A program made the position numbers and the translations under genes. Below, in pieces: positions 1 through 9,300 of a DNA stretch of 64,000 bases. Position 1 is the first letter of the stretch, and each line of letters begins with the position of its first letter. Origin of the DNA: Schumannella soli (GTDB lineage Bacteria > Actinomycetota > Actinomycetes > Actinomycetales > Microbacteriaceae); assembly GCF_006517435.1 (NCBI RefSeq), contig NZ_VHQG01000001.1, forward strand, positions 615,386 to 679,385, in the 5' to 3' direction. Below the pieces are notes generated by a model that was not told the DNA's origin, did no database searches, and was given only the letters and a program-made list of their open reading frames with translations.

Positions 1-487
1 TCGGAGCGACGGCGACGCGGGAGAGCGGGGCGACCGGAACGGACGGCGAGGTCGACGAACCCGGGTTCGCGGGCGAACCGGATGCGCCGTCCGACAGGGT
101 CGGCGCGCCCGGAGCCGGAGCGACGGCGCCGTCGGAGGGAGCCGCGGCGGCCGCGGCCGGCGCGGCGGAGCCGGGAGCCGGAGCGGCGGGCGCGGGAGGC
201 GCGACCGGGCCGAGCGGGATCTCCGGAGCCGACGGGACGGACGGGACCGACGGCGCGGCGCCGCCGCCCGAGCCCGGATCGACGGGAGCCGAACCGCCGG
301 GATCGGTGACCGGGGTCTCGGTGCTGCTCGAGGATGCGACGCCCGTGGTCGCATCCGGCGAGGGGTTCAGCTCATCGGCCCAGGCTGATGACGGCGCCAC
401 GACGAGGGCCGCGACGATCGCGGTCACGGCGCCGAGCGCAGGCAGAACGGGGGACGGTCGTCGGGTCGACCGCGGTGTGGGGGTCAC
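1..487 (-). CDS. Secreted Pro/Ala/Ser-rich protein, C-terminal part beyond the window
   Basis: The open frame runs off the left edge; about 162 codons are visible. Read on the minus strand it begins with a GTG and the residues MTPTPRSTRRPSPVLPALG, followed by a hydrophobic stretch (about residues 16-31) and an AWA-DE signal peptidase-like cleavage site near residue 37. After the signal the protein is almost entirely Pro, Ala, Ser, Gly and Val in low-complexity runs, as in wall-spanning linkers of actinobacterial exported proteins. A second GTG eight codons upstream (511) is an alternative start. No domain is visible in this part, so the function cannot be given. Codon choice matches a real gene: third positions are almost all G or C in this frame only. 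Confidence 0.72.
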   Translation of the reverse strand, partial: MTPTPRSTRRPSPVLPALGAVTAIVAALVVAPSSAWADELNPSPDATTGVASSSSTETPVTDPGGSAPVDPGSGGGAAPSVPSVPSAPEIPLGPVAPPAPAAPAPGSAAPAAAAAAPSDGAVAPAPGAPTLSDGASGSPANPGSSTSPSVPVAPLSRVAVAP

Positions 488-590
488 GCGCGCAACGTAA
501 CCGACGCGCACTCAACTCACAGCACCCCCAGAACGGGGGTGGACCGCCCACCCCTCCGGGACCGCACCGAGCCGCGATCCCCCGCCGCGC

Positions 591-705
591 TCGCCGATAC
601 TGGCCGGCGCGCTCGCCGATACCGGTCCGCGCGCGCTGGGGTACTGGCGTCGCGAACAGGGAGCGGCACCGGCGGTCCCGACTCGTCGGCTCGCCAGTAT
701 CCGCA
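591..705. repeat. Dispersed GATACTGGC / GCCAGTATC intergenic repeat, copy A
   Basis: TCGCCGATACTGGCC at 591 and TCGCCAGTATCCGCA at 691 are inverted relative to each other and enclose two degenerate copies (GATACCGG at 618, GTACTGGCG at 641). The same core is found twice in the spacer after purA, so this is a dispersed non-coding element. Its function is unknown. Confidence 0.5.
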
Positions 706-858
706 GCCGACACGAGGGCGGCGACGGCGACGGCGCTCTGCCACGGCACCCGCGGCCCTGCTCCGAGTCGGGAGCCGGGGAACCGACACGGGCTCCGGCG
801 CCGGAGTCGGAGCCGGAGCGTCGGCTGGCCGAGCATCGCCGTTGCCACGAGAACACCG

Positions 859-890
859 CAGCGCCCCGGGGATCGCTCCCCGGGGCGCTG
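859..890 (-). terminator. Intrinsic terminator after the MFS exporter
   Basis: Perfect 14-base arms (859-872 and 877-890, core GCGCCCCGGGGA) enclose a TCGC loop, 38 bases past the stop codon of the minus-strand exporter gene. There is no U-tract, as is usual in high-G+C actinobacteria. Confidence 0.75.
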
Positions 891-928
891 CGATCGAGCG
901 GATGCGCGACCTCGGCCGCGCATCCGGC

Positions 929-2590
929 TCAGCCCTTGCTGGTCAGATCGTGCGATCCGGTGACCGCCTCGACCGCCTCGACGGGAGCCGCCTCGACGGG
1001 AGCCGCCCCGGCGGCGGCCGCACCGGCCCCGCCGACGACCGGCTGACCGGCGGTCTCGACCGCGGCATCCGTCAGCGACAGCGACCCGGTCGGGTTGCCG
1101 GCGCCGGAGCCCCAGCCCTCGCGGCGCTTCGGCTTGGCGAACCAGACCACGATGATCGCAGCGAGCAGAGCGCCGAACGCCGGCAGCAGGATCGCCTGCG
1201 ACATCGCGTCGGTGAAGCCCTGCTTGAGCGCGTCGGGCAGGTCGCCCCCGCCGAAGCTGGCCTCGCTGACCTTGCCGCCGCCGGGCATCGCCGGCAGGTT
1301 CGCGGCGAGACGCGACTCGATGAGCGCGGCGATCGACGCCGAGCCGATGACCGCGCCGATCTGGCGGGTCGTGTTGAACACACCGGATCCGGCGCCCGCC
1401 TGCTGCGGGGCGAGGTTGCGGGTCGCGGTGTTCGAGATCGGCGCCCACATGAAGCCGTTCGCGACGCCCATGATCGCGCTCGGGATGAGCAGCCAGGCCC
1501 ACTGCGTGTCATCCGGCGTGAGCATGCGCGAGTAGAGGAACAGGGATGCCGAGAGCAGCACGGTTCCGATGATCGCGAAGTTGCGCGGGTTCATCGTGTC
1601 GAGGCGACGGCCCACGAAGGGCGCGATCGCGGTCGACACGACGGCCATCGGCACGAGCATGAGCGCCGACTGCGTGGGCGAGTAGCCGTAGACGATCTGG
1701 AAGAAGAACACCAGCGGCAGCGACAGGCAGGTGACGGTGAAACCGACGGCGGTGATGGCGCCGTTCGCGAGCGAGAAGTTGCGGTCGCGGAAGAGCTTCA
1801 GCGGCAGCAGCGGCTCCTTGCGGTTGAGCGCCTGCCAGACGACGAACAGCCCGAGCACGACGATGCCGGCGACGATCATCGTCCACTTCACGCCGTTGGC
1901 GATCGAGTCGCTGTTGAGCTCCTGGATGCCGAAGACGAGCAGGAACATGCCCGCGCCGCTCAGCACGACGCCGAGGATGTCGAAGCTGTGCTGGTGCGTC
2001 TCGAGCTTCGGCACGAAGCGGAAGGCGAGGATGAATCCGACGACGCCGATCGGCACGTTGATGAAGAAGATCCACTCCCAGCCGAGGCTGTCGACGAGCA
2101 CGCCGCCGAGGATCGGGCCGACGAGCGTCGCGACGCCGGCGACCGAGCCCCAGATGCCCATCGCCGCGCCGCGTTTGTCGGGCGGGAAGATGCGGGTGAT
2201 GACGGCCATCGTCTGCGGCGTCATGAACGCGGCGCCGAGACCCTGCGCGATGCGCGCGATGATCAGCATCTCGATCGTGCCGGCGAAGCCGCACCACAGC
2301 GAGGAGAGCGTGAAGACGACGAGGCCGATGAGGTAGAGGTTCTTCGGGCCGAAGCGGTCGCCGAGGCGGCCGGTGATGAGCAGCGGCACCGCGTAGGCGA
2401 GCAGGTAGGCGCTGGTGACCCAGATGACGGCGTTGATGTCGGTGTCGAGGCCCTCCATGATCTTCGGGTTGGCGACCGAGACGATCGTCGTGTCGATGAG
2501 GATCATGAAGAAGCCGACGATCAGCGACCAGAGCGCCGGCCAGGGCTTGGCGACGGGCGGGGCGCCGTGGGCGCCGGGGATGGTGGTCAT
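929..2590 (-). CDS. DHA2-type MFS multidrug exporter
   Basis: This 553-residue protein is an integral membrane drug:proton antiporter of the 14-helix EmrB/QacA class. Helix 1 (FFMILIDTTIVSVANP) is the usual DHA2 first helix with the D-T pair; the cytoplasmic loop 2-3 signature appears as GRLGDRFGPK; helix 5 carries the antiporter motif as VGPILGG. The length matches the family, apart from an Ala/Val/Glu-rich C-terminal tail of about 50 residues that looks disordered. The ATG overlaps the stop of the upstream padR gene by four bases (ATGA), so the two are translationally coupled and the exporter is very likely controlled by that PadR protein. The substrate cannot be read from sequence; antibiotics or other hydrophobic toxic compounds are the usual class. 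Confidence 0.9.
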   Translation of the reverse strand: MTTIPGAHGAPPVAKPWPALWSLIVGFFMILIDTTIVSVANPKIMEGLDTDINAVIWVTSAYLLAYAVPLLITGRLGDRFGPKNLYLIGLVVFTLSSLWCGFAGTIEMLIIARIAQGLGAAFMTPQTMAVITRIFPPDKRGAAMGIWGSVAGVATLVGPILGGVLVDSLGWEWIFFINVPIGVVGFILAFRFVPKLETHQHSFDILGVVLSGAGMFLLVFGIQELNSDSIANGVKWTMIVAGIVVLGLFVVWQALNRKEPLLPLKLFRDRNFSLANGAITAVGFTVTCLSLPLVFFFQIVYGYSPTQSALMLVPMAVVSTAIAPFVGRRLDTMNPRNFAIIGTVLLSASLFLYSRMLTPDDTQWAWLLIPSAIMGVANGFMWAPISNTATRNLAPQQAGAGSGVFNTTRQIGAVIGSASIAALIESRLAANLPAMPGGGKVSEASFGGGDLPDALKQGFTDAMSQAILLPAFGALLAAIIVVWFAKPKRREGWGSGAGNPTGSLSLTDAAVETAGQPVVGGAGAAAAGAAPVEAAPVEAVEAVTGSHDLTSKG

Positions 2591-3174
2591 GGTCTGTTGC
2601 TTTCTTTCGTGTGTTCCGGATCCCAGGTGAGCTCGCCGCTCTGGAGGCGGGCGATCGTGGTCTCATGCCACGCGATCTCGCACTGGAGGAGGGTGATCTT
2701 GTAGTCGATGTCGAGCCAGTAGGCCTCGGGGAGGTTCTTCGCCGTGACCTGCTGACGGCCGACGTTGTAGTCGGCCAGCTCGTTTCGCAGGCCCGCGAGG
2801 CGGGCCTCCAGAAGGGTCGCGACCGCATCCGGTCGGAGGTTGTGGCTCTCGCTGATCGCGAGGGCGAACACGGGGTACTCGTTGACGAACTCGCCGAGCA
2901 TGCCGGTGAGCCGCCGCTCGAGCGCCGCGCTCCCCGCGTCGGTGATCTCGTAGGTGGTGCGCTCGGGGCGGTTGCCCTCGCGCTCGGTGCCGGTCGCACG
3001 CACATGCCCGTGCAGGGCGAGGCGGTCGACGGCGTGGTAGAGGGACCCGGGGCGCACCTTCACGAGGCGGTCCTCTGACCGCTGCATGAGCACCTGGTAC
3101 ATCTCGTAGGGATGCATCGGGCGCTCCTCCAGCAGGCCGAGGGCGGCGACGGCGAGAGGGGTGAGCTCGGACAT
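2587..3174 (-). CDS. PadR-family transcriptional repressor
   Basis: This 195-residue protein has the PadR winged-helix domain at residues 7-85 (ALGLLEERPMHPYEMYQVL, then VRPGSLYHAVDRLALHG, the recognition helix and wing) and a helical C-terminal dimerisation domain (residues about 95-190). PadR proteins repress efflux or detoxification genes and are released by a small ligand. The start ATG lies five bases after GAGGA. The gene is first in a two-gene unit with the DHA2 exporter, with a 4-base overlap. Its own promoter contains a perfect 16-base palindrome and flanking half-sites, so autoregulation is likely. Confidence 0.9.
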   Translation of the reverse strand: MSELTPLAVAALGLLEERPMHPYEMYQVLMQRSEDRLVKVRPGSLYHAVDRLALHGHVRATGTEREGNRPERTTYEITDAGSAALERRLTGMLGEFVNEYPVFALAISESHNLRPDAVATLLEARLAGLRNELADYNVGRQQVTAKNLPEAYWLDIDYKITLLQCEIAWHETTIARLQSGELTWDPEHTKESNRP

Positions 3175-3248
3175 GGTTCCTCAGACGGGAGCCGGCCGGG
3201 TGGTGGGCGGTCGGCTCGGACGAGCGGGGTGGATGTGGTGGTGCTGCG

Positions 3249-3306
3249 GGAATAGACGGATCACTCCGTCAGAACTATTCCACGTGGAATATACGCCGCG
3301 GAATAG
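3249..3306 (-). promoter_or_regulatory. Probable PadR operator overlapping the padR promoter
   Basis: A perfect palindrome TATTCCACGTGGAATA lies at 3276-3291. Further GGAATAG half-sites are at 3249-3255 and 3300-3306. Read on the minus strand, a -35 TTGCGC (3317-3312) and -10 TATATT (3293-3288), 18 bases apart, overlap the palindrome, so a protein bound there would block transcription of padR and the exporter. Assigning the site to this PadR is inference from position. Confidence 0.6.
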
Positions 3307-3373
3307 TAACGGCGCAACTGCTTCTTCGTGACGCCTCGGTGGCATCCACGTCTCCCGCAGCCGCCGACACGCA

Positions 3374-3409
3374 GACGACCCCGCCGGGCCGGAGCCGGGC
3401 GGGGTCGTC
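3374..3409 (-). terminator. Intrinsic terminator after chorismate mutase
   Basis: Perfect 12-base arms GACGACCCCGCC (3374-3385) and GGCGGGGTCGTC (3398-3409) lie 46 bases beyond the chorismate mutase stop on the minus strand. Confidence 0.75.
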
Positions 3410-3454
3410 AGGACGTGCGGGGAGCGCGGGTGCGCCGAGCGAGCGCGGCGGCGC

Positions 3455-3829
3455 TCAGACCTCCGACTGCAGGCGCTCGTGGTGGTGGATGACCTCGGCC
3501 ACCACGAAGTTGAACCACTTCTCGGCGAAAGCCGGGTCGAGCTGCGCGGCCAGCGCCAGCTCGCGCAGACGAGCGATCTGCTTGCGCTCGCGGTCGGGGT
3601 CGCTCGGCGGAAGCCCGTGCTTGGCCTTCAGCACGCCGACGTTCTGCGTGAACTTGAAGCGCTCGGCCAGCAGGTGGATCAGCGCCGCGTCGATGTTGTC
3701 GATCGAGAGGCGGATGCCGAGCAGCTGCTGGATCGCCGCCTCGCGCTCCGCGTCCGACTCGCCGGCCGCGGCGGCATCCATCGCGCCGAGGGCGCTCACG
3801 TCGTCGGGTTCCTGGGCCGCATCCACCAT
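3455..3829 (-). CDS. Chorismate mutase (AroQ class)
   Basis: This 124-residue protein is an all-helical monofunctional chorismate mutase, converting chorismate to prephenate for phenylalanine and tyrosine synthesis in the cytoplasm. After a variable acidic leader (residues 1-35) comes the AroQ core: LLGIRLSIDNIDAALIHLL (helix 1 with the active-site Arg), ERFKFTQNVGVLKAKHG (the basic Arg/Lys region) and, after PPSDPDRERKQIARLRELA, the C-terminal helix. The length suits the actinobacterial single-domain form. I chose ATG 3829 because a TAGGCT -10 element (3842-3837) ends seven bases before it, so the message is probably leaderless; ATG 3781 (108 residues) is the alternative. The gene lies 74 bases after the ABC permease gene on the same strand. 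Confidence 0.88.
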   Translation of the reverse strand: MVDAAQEPDDVSALGAMDAAAAGESDAEREAAIQQLLGIRLSIDNIDAALIHLLAERFKFTQNVGVLKAKHGLPPSDPDRERKQIARLRELALAAQLDPAFAEKWFNFVVAEVIHHHERLQSEV

Positions 3830-3903
3830 GTCCGCGAGCCTACCGATCGCGCCCGCGTCGCCGCGCGCCGAGGTCGCAGGGAGAAGCGGGCCGGCGCACG
3901 CGA

Positions 3904-5244
3904 TCAGGCGGATGCCGCCGCCGGCTCGGTCGAGAGCGCGCGGGCCTGCAGCGGGCGCGTGGCGAGCAGCCCCAGCAGCACCAGGCCGACACCGGCGAGC
4001 AGGGCGACGACGATCATCCCCACCGACAGCGGCGCCAGCACGAGCGCGAGCCCGGCGAGCGGCAGCACCACCACGACCGCGGCGACGGCCGCCGTGATCG
4101 ACGTGGTGAGCAGGGGCACGACGACCGTGCCGAGGCGGGCGCGCTCGATCACGCTCAGCGGGGTTCCGAGGTGGCCGAGGCTGCGGTTCACCTCGACGCG
4201 GTCGAGGATCGTCGCGGCCTGCGTCACGCCGACCGCGCACGCCACCATCAGGAAGGTGCCGACGACCGTGACGATCACGCCGGTGCGGATGTCGACGGCG
4301 AGCATCGCATCCTGGTCGCGCAGGTCCTCTCCGTTCATCAGGTTCAGCAGCGCGGCGCCGGTTCCGGCGAACACCGCGACGAAGCTGGCGGTCGCGCTCG
4401 CGCTCACCTGACGCCAGGCGGCCTTCGGCGACTCGAGGATCGCCCGCGCCGCGAGCAGCTTCGCCGGGGTGGATGCGCTGCGCACCCGCCGGCGGGCGAC
4501 GACGCCGATCAGCCACGGTCCGATCAGGTTCATCAGCGCGAGGGCGCCCGCGAAGGCGGCGCCGGCCATGACGATCATGATGACGACCGAGCCCGCGGCC
4601 CCGAGCGCCGAGGAGAGGAACGACGCGCCCGCGATGCCGAGCACGCCGATGACGACGGCGATCCAGCCCTGACGCGGGGCATCCGTGCGCATCCGCACGC
4701 CGAGCGGCGAGAGCACGACCTTGCGCAGCCCGAGCACCGCCGAGACGATCGCCACGGCGACGACTCCCGCGACGACCGCGACGACGCCCCACGGTGCGAC
4801 CAGCACGTTCAGGGCGCCCAGCGGATGCCCGAGGAAAGGGATCAGCCCGACGAGCGGCGCGACGGCGAGCGAGAGCACGCCGCCGGCGAGGGCGCCGACC
4901 AGCGCGAGCGCGCCCGACTCGAGCACGGCCACGGCGCTCACGGTCGCGGTGCTCGCGCCGAGCAGGCGCAGGGTCGCGAGCCGGTCGTCGCGGCGACGGG
5001 CGGCGAGGCGGGCCGCCGCACCGCCCAGGCTCAGCAGCGGCACGACGAGCAGCGCGAGCGCCACGACCGTGAGCAGCTGGTAGATGAAGCGGATGTCTCC
5101 GGGCGCGTTCCACAGCGTCTGCGCGCCACCGATCACGGTCAGCATCAGGGTCGTCACGACCGCGAAGGCCACGATCGGCAGCAGGGTCAGCCCGAGTCCG
5201 GCGCGGCCGGGGCGCGCGAGCATCCAGGCCAGGCGGGCGATCAT
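3904..5244 (-). CDS. ABC exporter permease (FtsX-like)
   Basis: This 446-residue membrane protein is the permease partner of the ATP-binding protein encoded just upstream. Hydrophobic helices are visible near residues 17-39, 60-83 and 105-170, and in a second half after about residue 190, with a final cluster at about residues 370-435. This is the duplicated FtsX-like arrangement of exporters of the MacB/LolC type, but lacking a large extracytoplasmic domain. The ATG is preceded by GAGGAGG and overlaps the stop of the ATPase gene by four bases. The substrate is unknown; a lipid, peptide or antibiotic exporter is possible. Confidence 0.85.
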   Translation of the reverse strand: MIARLAWMLARPGRAGLGLTLLPIVAFAVVTTLMLTVIGGAQTLWNAPGDIRFIYQLLTVVALALLVVPLLSLGGAAARLAARRRDDRLATLRLLGASTATVSAVAVLESGALALVGALAGGVLSLAVAPLVGLIPFLGHPLGALNVLVAPWGVVAVVAGVVAVAIVSAVLGLRKVVLSPLGVRMRTDAPRQGWIAVVIGVLGIAGASFLSSALGAAGSVVIMIVMAGAAFAGALALMNLIGPWLIGVVARRRVRSASTPAKLLAARAILESPKAAWRQVSASATASFVAVFAGTGAALLNLMNGEDLRDQDAMLAVDIRTGVIVTVVGTFLMVACAVGVTQAATILDRVEVNRSLGHLGTPLSVIERARLGTVVVPLLTTSITAAVAAVVVVLPLAGLALVLAPLSVGMIVVALLAGVGLVLLGLLATRPLQARALSTEPAAASA

Positions 5245-6143
5245 CGCTGCGCCTCCTCGGGGCGAGCCACGGCGGCGGGGGCCGCGTCGGCGGGGGCAGA
5301 TGCGGCGGGGTCGGCGCCGAACTGCGGGCCGGTGTGGTGCGAGCCCGCGCCCCGGTGGGGTGCGGCCGGCGCCGACGCGGGGAGCGCCGCATCCATGATC
5401 CGTCCGTCGCTCATGTGCACCGTGCGGGTGCAGCGGGCGGCGACGTCGGCGTCGTGCGTGACGACCACGAGCGTGCGGCCGTAGTCGGTGACGATGCGCA
5501 GCAGCGCGTCCATCACCTCGCTCGAGGTGTGCGAGTCGAGGGCGCCGGTCGGCTCGTCGGCGAAGATCACGGGCGCACCGGTCACCAGGGCGCGGGCGAT
5601 CGCGACGCGCTGCGCCTGCCCGCCGGAGAGCTGGCCGATGCGGCGCTGCTCCAGCCCCGAGAGCCCGAGGTCGGCGAGCCAGCCCAGGGCGTGCTGCTCG
5701 GCCTCGCGACGGCCGACGCCGCCGACCATGAGCGCGAGCGCGACGTTCTCGATCGCGGTCAGCTCGGGCACGAGCAGCCCCTGCTGGAACACGAAGCCGA
5801 AGGCCTCGCGGCGCAGGCGCGAGCGCTCGCGCTCCGAGAGGCCCGCGACCTCGACCGAGCCGCCCGGGCCGGCGAAGCGGATGCTGCCCGCATCCGGCGG
5901 CACGATCCCGGCGAGGCAGTGCAGCAGCGTCGTCTTGCCCGAGCCGGAGGCGCCCATGATCGCGACCGCCTCGCCGCGGCCGATCGCGAGGTCGACGCCG
6001 CCGAGGGCGACGGTCTGACCGTAGGTCTTGCTGAGTCCGTACGCGGCGAGCACCGGATGCGGGTCGCCGCCGGGCACGGACGGCCGGTTCGGCGCGGCCG
6101 CGGCGGCGCGCTCGGCGAAGGAGGTGGGGATCTGATCGCTCAT
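5241..6143 (-). CDS. ABC exporter ATP-binding protein (LolD/MacB type)
   Basis: This 300-residue cytoplasmic ATPase energises the FtsX-like permease encoded 3' of it. The nucleotide-binding domain spans residues about 30-250: Walker [10 protein letters not shown] (about 73-81), Q-loop [13 protein letters not shown], signature [15 protein letters not shown], Walker [13 protein letters not shown] and switch His in [10 protein letters not shown]. The spacing is that of the lipoprotein/macrolide exporter subclass. The last 45 residues are a low-complexity Ala/Pro tail not needed for the ATPase fold. The gene is divergent from the rhamnosidase gene, with the shared control region at 6144-6370. Confidence 0.92.
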   Translation of the reverse strand: MSDQIPTSFAERAAAAAPNRPSVPGGDPHPVLAAYGLSKTYGQTVALGGVDLAIGRGEAVAIMGASGSGKTTLLHCLAGIVPPDAGSIRFAGPGGSVEVAGLSERERSRLRREAFGFVFQQGLLVPELTAIENVALALMVGGVGRREAEQHALGWLADLGLSGLEQRRIGQLSGGQAQRVAIARALVTGAPVIFADEPTGALDSHTSSEVMDALLRIVTDYGRTLVVVTHDADVAARCTRTVHMSDGRIMDAALPASAPAAPHRGAGSHHTGPQFGADPAASAPADAAPAAVARPEEAQR

Positions 6144-6330
6144 GCCCCCATCCCACGCGGTGCGCCGTGGGGCGTCGTCGGCAGCGGGACGGGTTTCGGC
6201 GCCGCGGCGTCATCCCGCGGGCGTCATCCGCGCGGATGACCCGTCGCGCCTTCGATCGTTTCAGCAGCGGCCTGCACCCAAACCGATTGGCCCCCCTTGT
6301 GGGGGTGACCTCGCTCGTCTACCTTCCTTC

Positions 6331-6344
6331 TTTAAACGTTTCAA
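6331..6344 (+). promoter_or_regulatory. Candidate LacI-family operator upstream of the rhamnosidase gene
   Basis: TTTAAACGTTTCAA is a near-perfect palindrome around a central CG (12 of 14 positions symmetric), the form bound by many LacI-family sugar regulators. It lies 26 bases before the rhamnosidase start codon. No LacI-type gene is in this window, so the regulator is unknown. Confidence 0.45.
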
Positions 6345-6370
6345 TGACGAAGCGAGAAGGAGCCTCCACC

Positions 6371-9300
6371 ATGCTCATCCGGCCCGTCCGCGCGATCAGG
6401 GAGATCGCCGACCGACTGACCACCCGACCACCCACGCGCCCCTCGCGTCCGGCGCGCGGCGCCCTCGTCGGCGTCGCCGTCATCGCGCTCGGCGCCGGCA
6501 CGCTGCTCGCCGGCCCCGCCCTCGCCGCCTCCGGCACGAGCGTCACCGGCCTCACCGTCAACGGCCGCAGCGAGCCGCTCGGCATCCCCGGTGCCGCTCC
6601 GAGTCTCGGCTGGCACGGCGAGTCCGCGACCCGCGGCACGGTGCAGAGCGCCTATCAGGTGCAGGTCGCGCGCAGCGACGCCGCCCTCGCCGCGCCGGAC
6701 GTCTGGGACTCGGGCAGGGTCGACTCGGCCGCCCAGGTCGACGTCGGCTACGGCGGGCCGGCGCTCACCGCGCAGACCGCCTACTCCTGGCGGGTGCGCA
6801 CCTGGGACGGCCGCGGCAAGGCCAGCGGATGGAGCACCCCGGCGCACTTCGAGACCGGCCTGCTCAGCGCCTCCGACTGGGGCGGCGCCCAGTGGATCGG
6901 CGGGCCGCCCGCGACCGAGCTGCCGCGCTGGACCGACACCACCACCGACGTCGACTTCACGATCGACAACCTCGTCGTCGCCGTCTACTTCCGCAGCGCG
7001 ACCCTCAACAACGGCTACCTGTGGCAGCTCAGCGTCGCCGACGGTACGCCGCAGTTCCGCCCCCACGTCAAGAAGGACGGCAGCATCCAGCTCATCGAGA
7101 GCAAGGACATCTCCGATGTGATCAGCGCCGACGCGCTGCGCACCGGCACTCACACGCTGTCGATCCGCACCCAGGGCACGACCATCACGACGCTGCTCGA
7201 CGGCACGCAGATCGACCAGCGCGACGATGCCACCTTCGACCGCGGCTACGTCGGCTTCCGCACCTCGCAGGCGACCGAGGGCACCGAGACCACGACCATC
7301 CACCGGGTGAAGGTCACGGCCGCCGACGGGGCCACGCTGCTCGACACCGACTTCCACGGCACCGGCGCCGACGGGGGCAACCCCTTCACCGGCGGCACCG
7401 TCGTCGACGACGGACTGCGCATCGAGGGCAACGCCGAGACGATCTGGCGCTCCCCCGACGGCGATCTGCCGCTGCTGCGCACGAACTTCTCCACGCGGGG
7501 CGGCGAGACCCCGGTGCGGGCGCGCCTCTACGCGACCGCGCGCGGCGTCTACCAGCTGCGCCTCAACGGCGCCGACGTCGGCGACCAGCGGCTCGCGCCC
7601 GGGTTCACCGACTACGAGAGCCGCATCCAGCACCAGACCTACGACGTGACGAAGCTCGTCAGGGCCGGCCGCAACGCGCTCGGCGCCGAACTCGGCAGCG
7701 GCTGGTACGCCGGCAAGGTCGGGATGTGGGGCCCGGGCGTCTTCGGCACCGACCCCTCGGTGCTCACCCGCCTGCGCCTCGACTACGCCGACGGCTCGAG
7801 CCAGTGGGTCGACTCGACCGACACGTGGACCACCGCGCGCGGCCCGTGGACCTTCGCCGACAACATCGACGGCGAGAGCTACGACGCCCGCAAGGAACAG
7901 AAGAACTGGGATCGCGCCGGCTTCGACGCGAGCGGATGGACCGCCGCCACCGTGCACGACTCGGCGACGCAGCTCGTCGTGCCGCAGCCCGACGAGCCCG
8001 TGCGCGAGACCGGCGCGCAGCCGACGGTCGCGCGCACGCAGCCGACGAAAGGCACCTACATCTACGACGTCGGCCAGAACATGGTCGGCGTCGCGAAGAT
8101 GCGCCTCAAGGGCACGGCCGGATCGACGGTCACCATCCGCTACGGCGAGATGCTGAACCCCGACGGCACGCTCTACACCGCCAACCTGCGCGCCGCGAAG
8201 GTCACCGACCACTACACCTTCGCCGCCGACGGCGCCGTCGAGTACGAGCCGCGCTTCACCCAGCACGGCTTCCGCTACATCGAGATCACCGGCGCCGCAT
8301 CCGCTCCGACGCCCGCCGACGTGACCGGCATCGTGTGGGGATCGGACCTGCCCGACACCGGCACGCTGACGACCTCGTCGCCGATGCTCAACCAGCTGGC
8401 CAGCAACATCTCCTGGGGCCAGCGCGGCAACTTCCTCAGCATCCCCACCGACACTCCGGCGCGCGACGAGCGACTCGGCTGGACGGGCGACATCAACGTG
8501 TTCGCCCCCACCGCCAGCTACCTCACCGACACCCGGGCGTTCCTCGGCAAGTGGCTCGCCGACCTGCGCGACTCGCAGGGCGAGAACGGCGACTACCCGG
8601 GCGTCTCGCCCGAACCGCCGGGTGTCGGCTGCTGCGGCGGCGGAACCGGATGGGCGGATGCCGGCATCACGGTGCCCTACACGCTGTGGAACAGCTACGG
8701 CGACGCGACCGTGGTGCGCGAGGGCTGGGACTCGATGACGCGGTTCCTCGACCACGTGCAGGCCAGCGCGGGTGAGGATCTCATCGACGACGGCCGCAAC
8801 GTCTACGCCGACTGGCTCAACCTCGACGACCCGACGCCCGCCGAGGTGCTCGGCACGGCGTACTACGCCGAGGATGCGCGGATGATGTCGGAGATGGCCG
8901 CCGCGCTCGGCAAGACCGCCGAGGCGACCGCCTACGCCGACCTGTCGACGCGCATCCGCGCCGCCTTCGCCGCGACCTTCGTCGCCGCCGACGGGACCGT
9001 GCGCGGCAACAGCCAGACCGCCTATGCGATGGCGCTGGGCATGGACCTCGTGCCCGCCGCGCAGCGCGCCGCCGTCGGGACGAAGTTCGTCGCGAAGCTC
9101 GAGACCAGCGGCAGCCACCTCACGACCGGGTTCCTCGGAACCCCGTGGCTGCTGCCCGCGCTCACCTCGGTCGGCCGCGCCGACCTCGCGTGGAAGCTGC
9201 TCGTGCGCACCGACTACCCCTCGTGGGGCTACGAGGTGAAGATGGGCGCCACCACGATGTGGGAGCGCTGGAACTCGGTCATGCCCGACGGCAGCTTCGG

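Larger units (their letters stand above)
488..928. other. Gene-free 441 bp spacer with hairpins and GATACTGG-type repeats
   Basis: I see no credible gene here. It holds a short hairpin ACCCCC-loop-GGGGGT at 524-540, a cluster of GATACTGG/CCAGTATC motifs at 591-605, 613-627 (GATACCGG variant), 638-649 and 691-705, and a strong terminator at 859-890. The same motif cluster recurs at 12158-12400. Confidence 0.6.

Noticed and set aside
539..2704. 721-residue plus-strand open frame over the MFS exporter
   Set aside because: Antisense shadow with Arg/Asp/Glu-rich random composition; the minus strand encodes a complete 14-helix transporter.
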